Below, piece after piece: positions 55,357 through 64,000 of a DNA stretch of 64,000 bases. Origin of the DNA: Flavobacterium undicola. Its GTDB lineage: Bacteria; Bacteroidota; Bacteroidia; Flavobacteriales; Flavobacteriaceae. Within the stretch, counting starts at the first letter, position 1. The number at the start of each line of letters is the position of its first letter. A program made the position numbers and the translations under genes. The notes beneath the pieces are model-generated. The model ran no database searches, was not told where the DNA came from, and worked only from the letters and a program-made list of their open reading frames with translations. The stretch covers positions 1-64,000 of the forward strand of contig NZ_JAAAPM020000005.1 of the NCBI RefSeq assembly GCF_009909155.2. Reading direction: 5' to 3'.

Positions 55357-56760
55357 ATGATTATCAAAAAAATACTTGTAATGAAAATTCAAAATACAAT
55401 AAATATCTTTTGCAGCCTAATAGTAATTTACTGTTGTGCGACTTCTTGTGATTTTAAGAAACCTAACAAACAAAAAATCATTGATCAATATGGATTGGAG
55501 GTTATTAATTATTTTTATGAAACGGCTTTTCATCAAGACACAAGTAAGGATGTTTTAAACAATGTTTACAAATGGAAAGATGATATTAAGGTTTCTTTAC
55601 AAGGTAATTTGTTGAAAAATGATTCTTTATTTGTAAAAGAAGCACTCGCTAAAATAAATGCTCTTAATATCCCTATTTCAATAAATCTTGTTACAGATTC
55701 CAAGAAAAGTAACTTAAGAATAATTTTTGGAAATTTTAAAACCCTAGAAGATTCTCTAAAATTTAAACTTGAACCTAAACTCTTAGGTGTAGGTTATATA
55801 AAAAACAATACTAAGCATCTTACATCTGGAATAATAGGTATTCGAAACGACCCAAAAGTTGATGCTCTTGATACTAATGAGTCTTCCTATTTAATGAGAA
55901 AAAAAATGATTTTAGAAGAAATAACTCAAGCTTTGGGGGTAATTGGAGATAGCTATACCTTTTATGAAAGCCTCTTTTTTGAAGCTAATAATAATATTGC
56001 GGATTTATCTCATATAGATAAAAAAACAATAGAATTTTTGTACGATAAAAATGTATTTAAAGACTATGAAATTAAAAGAAAAGATTTTGAAAAAATGTTT
56101 TCTAATGAACTTTATTCCTCTTTGAGTACTAATAAACTTTACAATTTAGCTGATGAATATGGTTTAGATAATAGTGATCTCTATAGTTTGAAAAAAATAA
56201 TCTTTAGCGTTAAAAGTAAAGAAAAGGATGTTTTTACAAAATTTGCTAGAAAAAATTTTTTAAAAATTTATGGAGATTCAACAAAAGATCAACTCGATTT
56301 TTGTAAAGCTTTTGCTGTAGAGTTAAGTAGTTTTTCACCCTATTTTCAATTAGAATATGCAGAAAAAACTACAGCGTTTAATAAGATCCCTCCTATTGTT
56401 ATAAATTATAAAGAAGGCGAAGAATATAAAGGAGGAGTTACGGTTGGGTCAGATTATCACACAAGTAAAAATATGATTTTTCCTTACAAAATAACAGGAG
56501 GAATATTTGTTAATTATTGTAACCCAAATAAAGAAATAATGACATATTCAAGAGTAACGTTAGTGCATAATCTAAGTATTGTTGCTTCAATTTTTAATAT
56601 GTTAGGGCTAAATTTCTCTAAAGAATCATTACTTGATAAAAAATTAAATTTAAAGATTAGCAATAAGCAAAAAAGTTATTTCAAGCTTGTTTACGACCCT
56701 CGTTTCCCGAGTCGCATTACCAAATTAGATTATGAAAAGTTATTAAGAAAAGTTAAATAA
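55357..56760 (+). CDS. DUF2927-like lipoprotein with duplicated domain
   Basis: 467 residues. Lipobox ATSC with Cys31; the ATG at residue 9 (55381) is an equally good start. The segment MILEEITQALGVIGDSYTFYESLFF resembles DUF2927 proteins, in which the HExxH zinc motif is degenerate. The protein looks internally duplicated: about 35-245 and 260-467 both end in a similar stretch (DKKTIEFLYDK.VF then DFEKMF; NKQKSYFKLVYDPRFP then DYEKLL), with HNLSIVASIFNMLGL as the second copy's counterpart. AT-rich, and bounded by direct repeats that suggest insertion into the locus. Function unknown. Confidence 0.65.
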   Translation: MIIKKILVMKIQNTINIFCSLIVIYCCATSCDFKKPNKQKIIDQYGLEVINYFYETAFHQDTSKDVLNNVYKWKDDIKVSLQGNLLKNDSLFVKEALAKINALNIPISINLVTDSKKSNLRIIFGNFKTLEDSLKFKLEPKLLGVGYIKNNTKHLTSGIIGIRNDPKVDALDTNESSYLMRKKMILEEITQALGVIGDSYTFYESLFFEANNNIADLSHIDKKTIEFLYDKNVFKDYEIKRKDFEKMFSNELYSSLSTNKLYNLADEYGLDNSDLYSLKKIIFSVKSKEKDVFTKFARKNFLKIYGDSTKDQLDFCKAFAVELSSFSPYFQLEYAEKTTAFNKIPPIVINYKEGEEYKGGVTVGSDYHTSKNMIFPYKITGGIFVNYCNPNKEIMTYSRVTLVHNLSIVASIFNMLGLNFSKESLLDKKLNLKISNKQKSYFKLVYDPRFPSRITKLDYEKLLRKVK

Positions 56761-56819
56761 CATGAAAGTAGTAATATTACCTTGTACAAACAATATACAT
56801 TCCAGAGTTATACATTTTA

Positions 56820-56853
56820 CATTTATGCTTTATTTTTTATCTAGTGGCTTCAT
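56820..56853 (+). repeat. Direct repeat, right copy
   Basis: Near copy of 55313-55345. It has the terminator right arm and T tract but no matching left arm, so it looks like a duplicated junction rather than a terminator. Confidence 0.65.
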
Positions 56854-56906
56854 TTGAAAAACTGGTAGGAACTGGTATTGAAAATTGGATTTAATACATA
56901 GATTTG
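56841..56906 (+). promoter_or_regulatory. ACTGGT-repeat operator and promoter (GH78)
   Basis: CTAGTGGCTT (56841), ACTGGT (56861-56866) and ACTGGT (56871-56876), then -7 box TAGATTTG (56899-56906), 28 bp after the second repeat start. The same arrangement precedes GH30 at 63149. Confidence 0.6.
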
Positions 56907-56947
56907 AATTTAACATTATAGAACTACTATTCTAATTTATATATTTA

Positions 56948-59900
56948 ATGAAATTCTTTAAATTAATCTTCTTCTTATTTCTGGCTGTGCCTAGTTTTCT
57001 TTTTGGTGCAGATATCCAAATCACGAATCTTAAGGTAGAAAATGCCGTAACTCCTATAGGTCTTGATGTGCCTCAGCCCGTTTTTAGTTGGCAAATGGAA
57101 ACATCAAGTAAAAACAGAGGTTATTATCAAAATGCCTATCAAATTATTGTAAGCAATAATCTGGGGCAAGAGATGTGGAATACAGGCAAAGTGAAAAGTG
57201 GAGCATCCATTAATATTAAATATAAAGGTAAAGACTTTAAGCCCACAACGTTGTACAATTGGACGGTAAACGTTTGGGATCAAAAAGGGAAAAAATATTC
57301 CGCAAAGTCGTGGTTTGAAACCGGTTTGTTGAACCACAAAATGGTAACGAATATAGATTCAGATAAAGAAATAACGGCTTGGTCTGGAGCAAAATGGATT
57401 GGTGGTAATGCCAATGATATGGTTTTGTATTCCCAATATCTTCCTGTTTTTATTATCAATAGTACGATACAGCTTGATCAAAAGTCACATTCGACCAAAG
57501 CGTCTTTAATTTATGGCGCTAACGATCAGCGTTTAATGGATCGAAATAAAAACCAGTACAAACTGGAGAACAAGAATGGTGAGAGTTACATTCAGATTGA
57601 ATTAGATATTCCCTCTTTAAATTCGGATGCAAATGCAAAGCTGAATATTTATAGAGTAGGTTATCATCCAAATGATAAAAAAGAAATTCCTTTTAAAAGT
57701 TTTTCTATTCCGAATTCGATTATTAATAAAGACAACAAGTACAATCTGCATACTGTAAGTGTTCGAAGCTGTTTGGGAGTTACTAAAATTTATATTGATG
57801 GAAATTCAAAAGAAAATCTGGTGGCTAATCTCAATTTAAATCCGTTAGGAGCTGGAGGTGATTTTATAGCTTTTCCTGTAGTAGGCGATATTGGTTTTTC
57901 AGTACCTAAAGGAGAAAAAGCACAGTTTTCTAAAATTGAAATTAAAAATTACCGAAGTCCTTCGAATGTGATTTTTTCTGATAATGGTAATACTTCAGGT
58001 ATATTCTCGTCATTTAAAGAAGTAACTGTTGAAAATCATAGTTACGCTGTAAAGGGAGGAAATAATGGAGCTATTATTCTGGCTAATCCAAGTCAGAATT
58101 CCATGCCGATGTTGCGTACCGTTTTTGGAATCGATTCACCTAAAATAAGTAAAGCGAGATTGTATGTTACGGCACGTGGTATTTATGATGTTTATTTAAA
58201 TGGTAAAAAAATAGGAGACGATTATTTTAATCCGGGGCTAACACAATACAATAAAACCCATTTGTATCAAATCTATGATGTAACGGCAAATATCCAGGAA
58301 GGAAATAATGTTTTGGGAGCCATTCTAGGAGAAGGCTGGTGGAGTGGCGGCAGCACATTTGTTGGCGAAAACTGGAATTTTTTTGGTGATCGTCAATCGA
58401 TGCTGGCTAAACTGGTAGTTACTTATGCTGATGGAAGCGAAAAAATTATCACAACTAATCCTGAAACATGGATCTATTTTAATGACGGATCTGTAAAGTA
58501 TAGTAGTTTTTTTCAGGGTGAAGTTTATGATGCTACAAAAGAAAAAGCAATTGAAGGCTGGAGTACTGCAATATATGATGCGTCCCGTTGGCATCAGGCG
58601 GTAGCTATAGGAACTAATGGAGTTGTAAGTTCGGAAGGAACGGCTAATTTGCCCAACTTTAATAATTTTAACGATGCTCAATTAGTGGGGCAGTTTGGTG
58701 CCACTGTTAAACCCATCAAAGAATTAACGGCTCAATCGGTTACAGAAGTTCGTCCGGGTGCATTTGTTTATGATATGGGACAAAACATGGTAGGCGTACC
58801 AAAAATTATGCTGACCAATGTAGAAAAAGGAAAAACCATCACATTGCGTTATGCCGAAGTTTTGTATCCAAATTTACCTGAATATAAAGGAAATGAAGAT
58901 TTACTGATGCTTGAAAATGTAAGGGCAGCTATGTCACAAGATATTTATACAACTAAAGGAGGTAACGAAACCATAACGCCACGATTTACATTTCACGGAT
59001 ATCGTTATATAGAAATAACGGGAATAGATAAACCTTTATTGTTAACCGATGTGAAAGGAACGGTGTTGAGTTCTATACATCAATTGTCTTCTCATTACCA
59101 AACCTCAAATCCTTTGGTAAATAAATTATGGGAAAATATTACATGGTCAATGAGAGGGAATTTTCTATCAATACCTACTGATTGTCCTCAGCGTAACGAA
59201 CGTTTAGGATGGAGTGGCGATATTTCGGTTTTTTCGCGAACTGCAGTTCATTTATCAGATGTGAAGCAATTTCTGAAAAGACACATGCTGGCGATGCGAG
59301 ATATTCAAAGGGGAGATGGACGTTTTCCGGATGTAGCTCCTATAGGGGTGGGATTTGGAGAAACCATGTGGGGAAGTGCGGGAATTACAGTTGCTTGGGA
59401 AAACTATTTGCAATATGGAGATACAAGTTTGTTAGAAGAGCATTATGAGGCTATGAAAAATTATGTCAATTACCTTATAGCCGATATTGATAAGCAAACG
59501 GGTGTTTTCAAAGAAAAAGAAAGAAACACTTGGGGCTCTTTAGGAGATTGGCTGAGTTTAGAGGATTCTAAAAATGAAAAAACACTATTTTGGGAAGCCT
59601 ATTTTATTTATGATTTAGAAATTCTGACTAAGGTTGCCACGATATTAGATAAAAAGAAAGATCAGGAGCATTTTTCAGAATATTACAAACAACGAAAGGA
59701 GTTTTTTAATAAAACTTACATTGATAAAGCGACAGGGAAAACCTCATTTAGAGGTAAAATTATAGATACACAAACGTCTTATGTGTTGCCTTTTGCTTTT
59801 ACTATTTTGGATAAAGAGAATTCAGATTTAGCTATAAAGCAGTTTATAAATTCTATACAAAGAGAAAACAAAACAGATCAGGGTGTCGTATGTCCGCCCT

Positions 59901-60499
59901 ATTCCTTAATGACTGGATTTATTGGTACTGCCTGGGTCAATAAAGCGCTTTCGGATAATGGATATTCGAATATTGCCTATCAATTATTACAAAATAAATC
60001 ATATCCTTCGTGGTTGTATCCTGTCACCCAAGGAGCCACAACTATTTGGGAACGCTTGAATTCGTATACTCATAAAGACGGATTTGGAGGAAATAATAAT
60101 ATGAATTCTTTTAATCATTACGCTTTTGGTGCGGTAGGAGCATGGATGTATAATTATTCGTTAGGAATTGTAAGAGATGATAATTCACCTGGATTTAAAC
60201 ATTTTGTGTTACAACCAGAACCTGATACTACTGGACAAATGACTTTCGCAAATGGATATTACGATTCGATGTACGGACGTATTGAAAGCAGTTGGGAAAG
60301 AAAAAATGGCAAATATGAGTTCCGTTTTGTTGTGCCTGCAAATACCAATGCAACACTTTATTTGCCCGCTTTAAAACAAAGTGACGTAACGATAAATGGT
60401 AAAAAGAACGGAATCAAATTTTTGAATGTTGAAAACAACAAGGCTGTTTTCAAATTAGAATCAGGAGAATATAGTTTCGAAACAGTTATGGGCAATTAA
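56948..60499 (+). CDS. GH78 alpha-L-rhamnosidase with an inserted domain
   Basis: 1183 residues, signal peptide (ending FLFGA). An N-terminal FN3-like domain (about 25-130) and the WSGAKWIGG strand (145) are followed by a beta-rich insert of about 230 residues (154-386) before the usual lectin-like N domain resumes at PMLRTVFGI (ARLYVTARGIYDVYLNGKKIGDDYFNPG). Then the alpha/alpha-barrel with general acid Glu751 in DCPQRNERLGWSGD and second acidic residue Glu1035 in TIWERLNSY, and a C-terminal beta-sandwich. It removes terminal alpha-L-rhamnose, such as the caps on glucuronic acid in gum-arabic-type AGP. Driven by an ACTGGT-repeat promoter. Confidence 0.93.
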   Translation: MKFFKLIFFLFLAVPSFLFGADIQITNLKVENAVTPIGLDVPQPVFSWQMETSSKNRGYYQNAYQIIVSNNLGQEMWNTGKVKSGASINIKYKGKDFKPTTLYNWTVNVWDQKGKKYSAKSWFETGLLNHKMVTNIDSDKEITAWSGAKWIGGNANDMVLYSQYLPVFIINSTIQLDQKSHSTKASLIYGANDQRLMDRNKNQYKLENKNGESYIQIELDIPSLNSDANAKLNIYRVGYHPNDKKEIPFKSFSIPNSIINKDNKYNLHTVSVRSCLGVTKIYIDGNSKENLVANLNLNPLGAGGDFIAFPVVGDIGFSVPKGEKAQFSKIEIKNYRSPSNVIFSDNGNTSGIFSSFKEVTVENHSYAVKGGNNGAIILANPSQNSMPMLRTVFGIDSPKISKARLYVTARGIYDVYLNGKKIGDDYFNPGLTQYNKTHLYQIYDVTANIQEGNNVLGAILGEGWWSGGSTFVGENWNFFGDRQSMLAKLVVTYADGSEKIITTNPETWIYFNDGSVKYSSFFQGEVYDATKEKAIEGWSTAIYDASRWHQAVAIGTNGVVSSEGTANLPNFNNFNDAQLVGQFGATVKPIKELTAQSVTEVRPGAFVYDMGQNMVGVPKIMLTNVEKGKTITLRYAEVLYPNLPEYKGNEDLLMLENVRAAMSQDIYTTKGGNETITPRFTFHGYRYIEITGIDKPLLLTDVKGTVLSSIHQLSSHYQTSNPLVNKLWENITWSMRGNFLSIPTDCPQRNERLGWSGDISVFSRTAVHLSDVKQFLKRHMLAMRDIQRGDGRFPDVAPIGVGFGETMWGSAGITVAWENYLQYGDTSLLEEHYEAMKNYVNYLIADIDKQTGVFKEKERNTWGSLGDWLSLEDSKNEKTLFWEAYFIYDLEILTKVATILDKKKDQEHFSEYYKQRKEFFNKTYIDKATGKTSFRGKIIDTQTSYVLPFAFTILDKENSDLAIKQFINSIQRENKTDQGVVCPPYSLMTGFIGTAWVNKALSDNGYSNIAYQLLQNKSYPSWLYPVTQGATTIWERLNSYTHKDGFGGNNNMNSFNHYAFGAVGAWMYNYSLGIVRDDNSPGFKHFVLQPEPDTTGQMTFANGYYDSMYGRIESSWERKNGKYEFRFVVPANTNATLYLPALKQSDVTINGKKNGIKFLNVENNKAVFKLESGEYSFETVMGN

Positions 60500-60593
60500 A
60501 ATAATCCCAAATTGAAAAATGTGAATAATAGTTGTATATTTGACAAGTGTTGATTTGACACTTTTAAAAATGTTTTAATTTATTAGATAAAAA

Positions 60594-63014
60594 ATGAAGG
60601 CCAAAAAAGTATCCATAGCAATTGTGTTTGTTTTCTTAATATTATTTTCATGTAAGAGTATAAAACAGGAAGTTGTTGAGAGAAAACAAGATTTTAATAG
60701 CGATTGGAAATTCTCTTTAGGCGAATCTTCTACAGCAAATACTATAAACTTTGATGACAGTTCCTGGAGAAAATTAGATTTGCCTCACGATTGGAGCATC
60801 GAAGGAAAATCAGAAAAAAATAATCCAAGTGAAGGCGATGGTGGGTTTTATCCAATGGGAATGGGATGGTATAGAAAAACATTTTCAGTACCCGCTCAAT
60901 GGAAAAATCAAAAGGTTGCTATTTATTTTGAAGGCGTTTATATGAATGCTGAAGTTTTTGTTAATGGAAAATCAGTAGGAATGCAGCCTTATGGCTATAC
61001 TTCTTTTGAGTATGATTTGACTCCTTATTTAAAATTTGGGCAACAGAATAGCATTGCTGTGAAAGTAGATAATTCGAAACAAAAAAATAGCAGATGGTAT
61101 AGCGGTTCTGGAATTTATCGTCATGTTTGGTTAAAGGTGAAGAATCCTATTCACATAAAAAACTGGGGAGTTGCTATTAGTACGCCAGAAGTAACTAATG
61201 AAAAAGCAAAAGTTCAGGTTAAAACTATCGTGAAAAATGAAACTACAAGTTCTCAAAGTATTTTGCTTGCAACAAATATTACTAATAAAAAAGGAAGTGC
61301 TGTAGCTAATGCTGATATTAAAATCGAATTGCAAGCGAATGAAGAAAAAGAGGTAACTCAAAATTTAGCCGTTGAAAATCCTGCGTTGTGGTCACCAGAG
61401 ACACCTAATCTTTATACTGCAAATGTTAAGATTAAACAGGGAAATACAGATTTAGATGTAATTACGAAGGATTTTGGAATTAGAACTATTGAGTTTACTT
61501 CCGAAAAAGGATTTGTATTAAACGGAAAAAAGATAGAATTAAACGGAGGTTGCGTGCATCATGATAACGGAGCTTTGGGAGCTGCAGCTTATGACCGTGC
61601 CGAAGTAAGAAAAGTAGAATTGTTAAAAGCAGCAGGATTCAATGCGCTAAGAACATCGCATAATCCTCCTTCGGAAGCTTTTTTAGATGCCTGTGACCGT
61701 TTGGGAATGTTGGTGATAGATGAAGCTTTTGATGGCTGGAAAGAGAAAAAAACAACCTATGATTATGCCAGTATTTTTGATAAATGGTGGAAACATGACG
61801 TAGAATCGATGGTGTTGCGTGATAGAAATCATCCTTCCATTATTATGTGGAGCATTGGTAATGAAATTATAGAAAGAAAAGAACCGGCAGCGGTTGAAAC
61901 GGCAAAGATGTTGGCTAATGCTGTGCGAAATATAGATCCAACACGTCCGGTAACATCGGCAATGACTACTTGGGATAAATCATGGGAAATTTTCGATCCT
62001 TTAATGGCGGCACATGATGTGGCCGGTTATAATTATCAGTTGCATCACGCTGAGTCAGATCATGCCAGAGTGCCTTCGCGAATTATAGTGCAAACGGAGT
62101 CTTATCCTAAAGATGCTTTTTCGAATTGGAATCTGGTTCAAAAACACAATTATATCATTGGCGATTTTGTGTGGACAGCGATGGATTATTTAGGGGAATC
62201 CGGTATTGGTCGTTATTTTTATCCGGGAGAACCGGCTGGTGAACATTGGGAAGCGAATTTGTATCCTTGGCATGGTGCTTATTGTGGTGATGTGGATTTA
62301 ACAGGATGGAGAAAACCCATTTCTCATTATCGAAGTATGTTGTATAACAACACCGAGAAAATTTATATGGCGGTGCGTGAACCCAATCCCGAAAATGGTG
62401 AAATTAAATTGACTTCCTGGGCAGTTTGGCCTACATGGGAAAGTTGGACCTGGCCTGGTCAGGAAGGGAAAAATATTCAGGTAGAAGTCTATTCGAAATA
62501 TCCTAAAGTAAGACTCTATCTGAATGATAAAGTTATTGGTGAAAAAGAAACAGGTTTAAGTCAGGAGTTTAAAGCAACTTTTGCAATTCCGTATGCTAGT
62601 GGCGAATTAAAAGCGGTAGGCATAGAAAATAATAAAGAAGTAGAATCGGTTTTGTTGAAAACAGCGCAAAAAGCGACTAAAATAAAATTGACAGCCGATC
62701 GAAATGAAATAGCCGCTGATGGACAGGATTTGACCTATGTTACAGTCGAAGTTACAGATGATAAAGGAGTTTTGAATCCAAATGCAGCAAACCAACTTAC
62801 ATTTAATGTTTCAGGAGCTGGAGTTATAGTGGGTGTTGATAATGCTAATTTAAAAGACACCGATTTGTATGTTGCGAACAATCGTAAAGCTTGGCATGGA
62901 CGTGCTATGGTAATTATTAAAAGCACAAAGAAATCTGGAGCTATTAATCTTGAAGTTACTTCGCCAGGTTTAGAAACCGCAGTTGTAAAATTGAAAACGA
63001 TTAAAGGTAAATAA
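60594..63014 (+). CDS. GH2 beta-galactosidase / beta-glucuronidase-type lipoprotein
   Basis: 806 residues, lipobox LFSC with Cys20. Sugar-binding domain (about 35-195; DWKFSLGE, LPHDWSIEG), Ig-like domain, TIM barrel with acid/base Glu424 in SIGNEIIER and nucleophile Glu502 in VQTESYPKDAF, then DUF4982-like and Big/invasin-like domains (EIAADGQDLTYVTVEVTDDKG). The architecture is the common Bacteroidota GH2 form and differs from the LacZ-type enzyme at 16007. Activity on beta-galactose or beta-glucuronic acid cannot be decided from sequence. It lies between GH78 and GH30 on the same strand, 94 bp after GH78. Confidence 0.9.
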   Translation: MKAKKVSIAIVFVFLILFSCKSIKQEVVERKQDFNSDWKFSLGESSTANTINFDDSSWRKLDLPHDWSIEGKSEKNNPSEGDGGFYPMGMGWYRKTFSVPAQWKNQKVAIYFEGVYMNAEVFVNGKSVGMQPYGYTSFEYDLTPYLKFGQQNSIAVKVDNSKQKNSRWYSGSGIYRHVWLKVKNPIHIKNWGVAISTPEVTNEKAKVQVKTIVKNETTSSQSILLATNITNKKGSAVANADIKIELQANEEKEVTQNLAVENPALWSPETPNLYTANVKIKQGNTDLDVITKDFGIRTIEFTSEKGFVLNGKKIELNGGCVHHDNGALGAAAYDRAEVRKVELLKAAGFNALRTSHNPPSEAFLDACDRLGMLVIDEAFDGWKEKKTTYDYASIFDKWWKHDVESMVLRDRNHPSIIMWSIGNEIIERKEPAAVETAKMLANAVRNIDPTRPVTSAMTTWDKSWEIFDPLMAAHDVAGYNYQLHHAESDHARVPSRIIVQTESYPKDAFSNWNLVQKHNYIIGDFVWTAMDYLGESGIGRYFYPGEPAGEHWEANLYPWHGAYCGDVDLTGWRKPISHYRSMLYNNTEKIYMAVREPNPENGEIKLTSWAVWPTWESWTWPGQEGKNIQVEVYSKYPKVRLYLNDKVIGEKETGLSQEFKATFAIPYASGELKAVGIENNKEVESVLLKTAQKATKIKLTADRNEIAADGQDLTYVTVEVTDDKGVLNPNAANQLTFNVSGAGVIVGVDNANLKDTDLYVANNRKAWHGRAMVIIKSTKKSGAINLEVTSPGLETAVVKLKTIKGK

Positions 63015-63029
63015 CATAGTATATGGTTG

Positions 63030-63073
63030 CTAGATTGATTCATTTTAAATTAATCTAGTGGCTATTTTTAAAA
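63030..63073 (+). terminator. Possible terminator after GH2, overlapping the next operator
   Basis: 11 bp stem CTAGATTGATT (63030-63040) / AATTAATCTAG (63048-63058, one G-U pair). The T tract comes only after TGGCTA, so strength is uncertain. Confidence 0.4.
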
Positions 63074-63119
63074 ACTGGTAGGCTCTGGTCTGTATCGATA
63101 AAGTTTCTTTCTATTTTTA
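63055..63119 (+). promoter_or_regulatory. ACTGGT-repeat operator and promoter (GH30)
   Basis: CTAGTGGCT (63055), ACTGGT (63074-63079), TCTGGT (63084-63089), then a weaker -7 box TATTTTTA (63112-63119) 28 bp after the second repeat start. Same spacing as upstream of GH78. Confidence 0.55.
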
Positions 63120-63148
63120 CTTTTAGATATTAATTTAAAAATCAATTA

Positions 63149-64000
63149 ATGGTGGGAAAAAATATTACGATGCTATTTCTAGTTTTGTCAATTACATTCG
63201 GAGTCAATGCTCAGAAAGTAACTTGGAAATATACTACTGAAAAAGAGCCATGGAAAAAAGGGACAGATTTAAGTTTTAAGAATTCAAGTGAAAAAGCTGA
63301 TATTGCTATTTATCCTGACAAAAAGCTGCAAAAAATGGATGGATTTGGAGCTTGTTTTAACGAGATAGGTTATGAAGCCTTACTTAGTTTAGATGAAAAA
63401 ACAAGACAAAATATAATCACAGATTTTTTTACTAAAGAGGGTATGAATTTTAATTTATGTAGAATGCCTCTAGGTTCTAATGATTATTCATTAAGTTATT
63501 ATTCCTATAATGACGTATATGAAGATTTTGATATGGTGAATTTTAATATAGATCGAGATCGTTATATTTTAATTCCATATATAAAAATGGCAATGGCTAA
63601 AAATCCTAATTTAAAGATTTGGGCTTCGCCTTGGACTCCACCTGCTTGGATGAAAGTAAATAATCATTATGCTATGGGAAAATATAATGATGCGATGCCA
63701 ATTGATGATAAAGGAAAATTTATTCGTAACAATGCTACGGCTTTTAAAATGGAGGAACGCTATTTGCAGGCATACGCCTTGTATTTCTCAAAATTTGTAC
63801 AAGCCTATGCTAAAGAAGGAATTGATGTTTCAATAGTTCAGGTACAAAATGAACCGGTATATCAGCCACAATGGCAAAGTTGTACTTGGCGTCCTGAAGA
63901 TATTGCTTATTATGTGGGAAATTTTCTAGGGCCCCAATTTAAAAAAGACGGTTTAAAAACAGAGATATGGTTAGGGACTGTTAATACTTCTAATCCTAAT
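63149..64000 (+). CDS. GH30 endo-glycanase (3' end outside window)
   Basis: 284 codons are present with no stop before the window end. Signal peptide ending GVNAQ, then MDGFGACFNEIGYEAL, the hallmark GH30 start, CRMPLGSNDYS, ASPWTPPAWMK, and acid/base Glu235 in VQVQNEPVYQPQ. The nucleophile lies beyond the edge. GH30 subfamilies include beta-1,6-glucanases, beta-glucosidases and endo-beta-1,6-galactanases. With GH43_24 in the locus, cutting beta-1,6-galactan side chains would fit, but the ...FGACFNE... form is closer to what I know from the glucosidase/glucanase subfamilies. Confidence 0.9.
   Translation, partial: MVGKNITMLFLVLSITFGVNAQKVTWKYTTEKEPWKKGTDLSFKNSSEKADIAIYPDKKLQKMDGFGACFNEIGYEALLSLDEKTRQNIITDFFTKEGMNFNLCRMPLGSNDYSLSYYSYNDVYEDFDMVNFNIDRDRYILIPYIKMAMAKNPNLKIWASPWTPPAWMKVNNHYAMGKYNDAMPIDDKGKFIRNNATAFKMEERYLQAYALYFSKFVQAYAKEGIDVSIVQVQNEPVYQPQWQSCTWRPEDIAYYVGNFLGPQFKKDGLKTEIWLGTVNTSNPN

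Overview
The window looks like a chromosome segment of a low-GC Bacteroidota, most likely Flavobacterium or a close relative. The signs are TAnnTTTG -7 promoter boxes, weak or absent Shine-Dalgarno sequences, SusC/SusD pairs, a hybrid two-component regulator with a beta-propeller sensor, SPII lipoproteins, and type IX secretion (T9SS) C-terminal sorting domains on the largest secreted proteins.

Left part (1 to about 14 kb): the 3' end of a giant Ig-repeat surface protein; biotin synthase (bioB); a tandem pair of small four-helix membrane proteins; ribF; a secreted reprolysin-like metalloprotease; pth with a possible coupled small upstream ORF; a PAS histidine kinase overlapping a stand-alone receiver; rplY-prs; and tRNA-Leu(CAA). 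The 427 bp gap after the first gene holds two inverted-repeat elements. One is a 138 bp MITE-like insertion sitting in the loop of the bioB terminator. An accessory HD-domain dGTPase-like gene (14.26-15.46 kb) lies between the tRNA and the polysaccharide locus.

Right part (16 kb to the end): a large polysaccharide utilization locus. In order it encodes a GH2 beta-galactosidase; a regulator / DUF2264 (GH154-type) / GH105 operon; a T9SS-exported clan GH-A enzyme with lectin modules plus a surface lipoprotein; two SusC/SusD pairs, the second with two surface glycan-binding lipoproteins; a 2133-residue T9SS protein with a GH128-type core; a GH16 / GH43_24 / HExxH-lipoprotein operon; a DUF2927-like lipoprotein on a segment bounded by direct repeats; GH78; a second GH2; and a GH30 cut by the window end. 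GH43_24, GH16, GH30, GH2, GH154, GH105 and GH78 together fit a galactan-backbone glycan with glucuronic acid and rhamnose caps, that is type II arabinogalactan (AGP or gum-arabic-like). The GH128-type core does not fit simply and leaves a beta-1,3-glucan component possible.

The most notable signal is regulatory. Five promoters of the locus share a composite operator: an AATGCC-like box, then two ACCCCT-type tracts 22-24 bp apart, ending 28-30 bp before a TAGATTTG -7 box. It is absent upstream of the regulator gene itself. Two further promoters, for GH78 and GH30, share a different motif with ACTGGT repeated 10 bp apart at the same distance from the -7 box. This suggests two sub-regulons within one locus.
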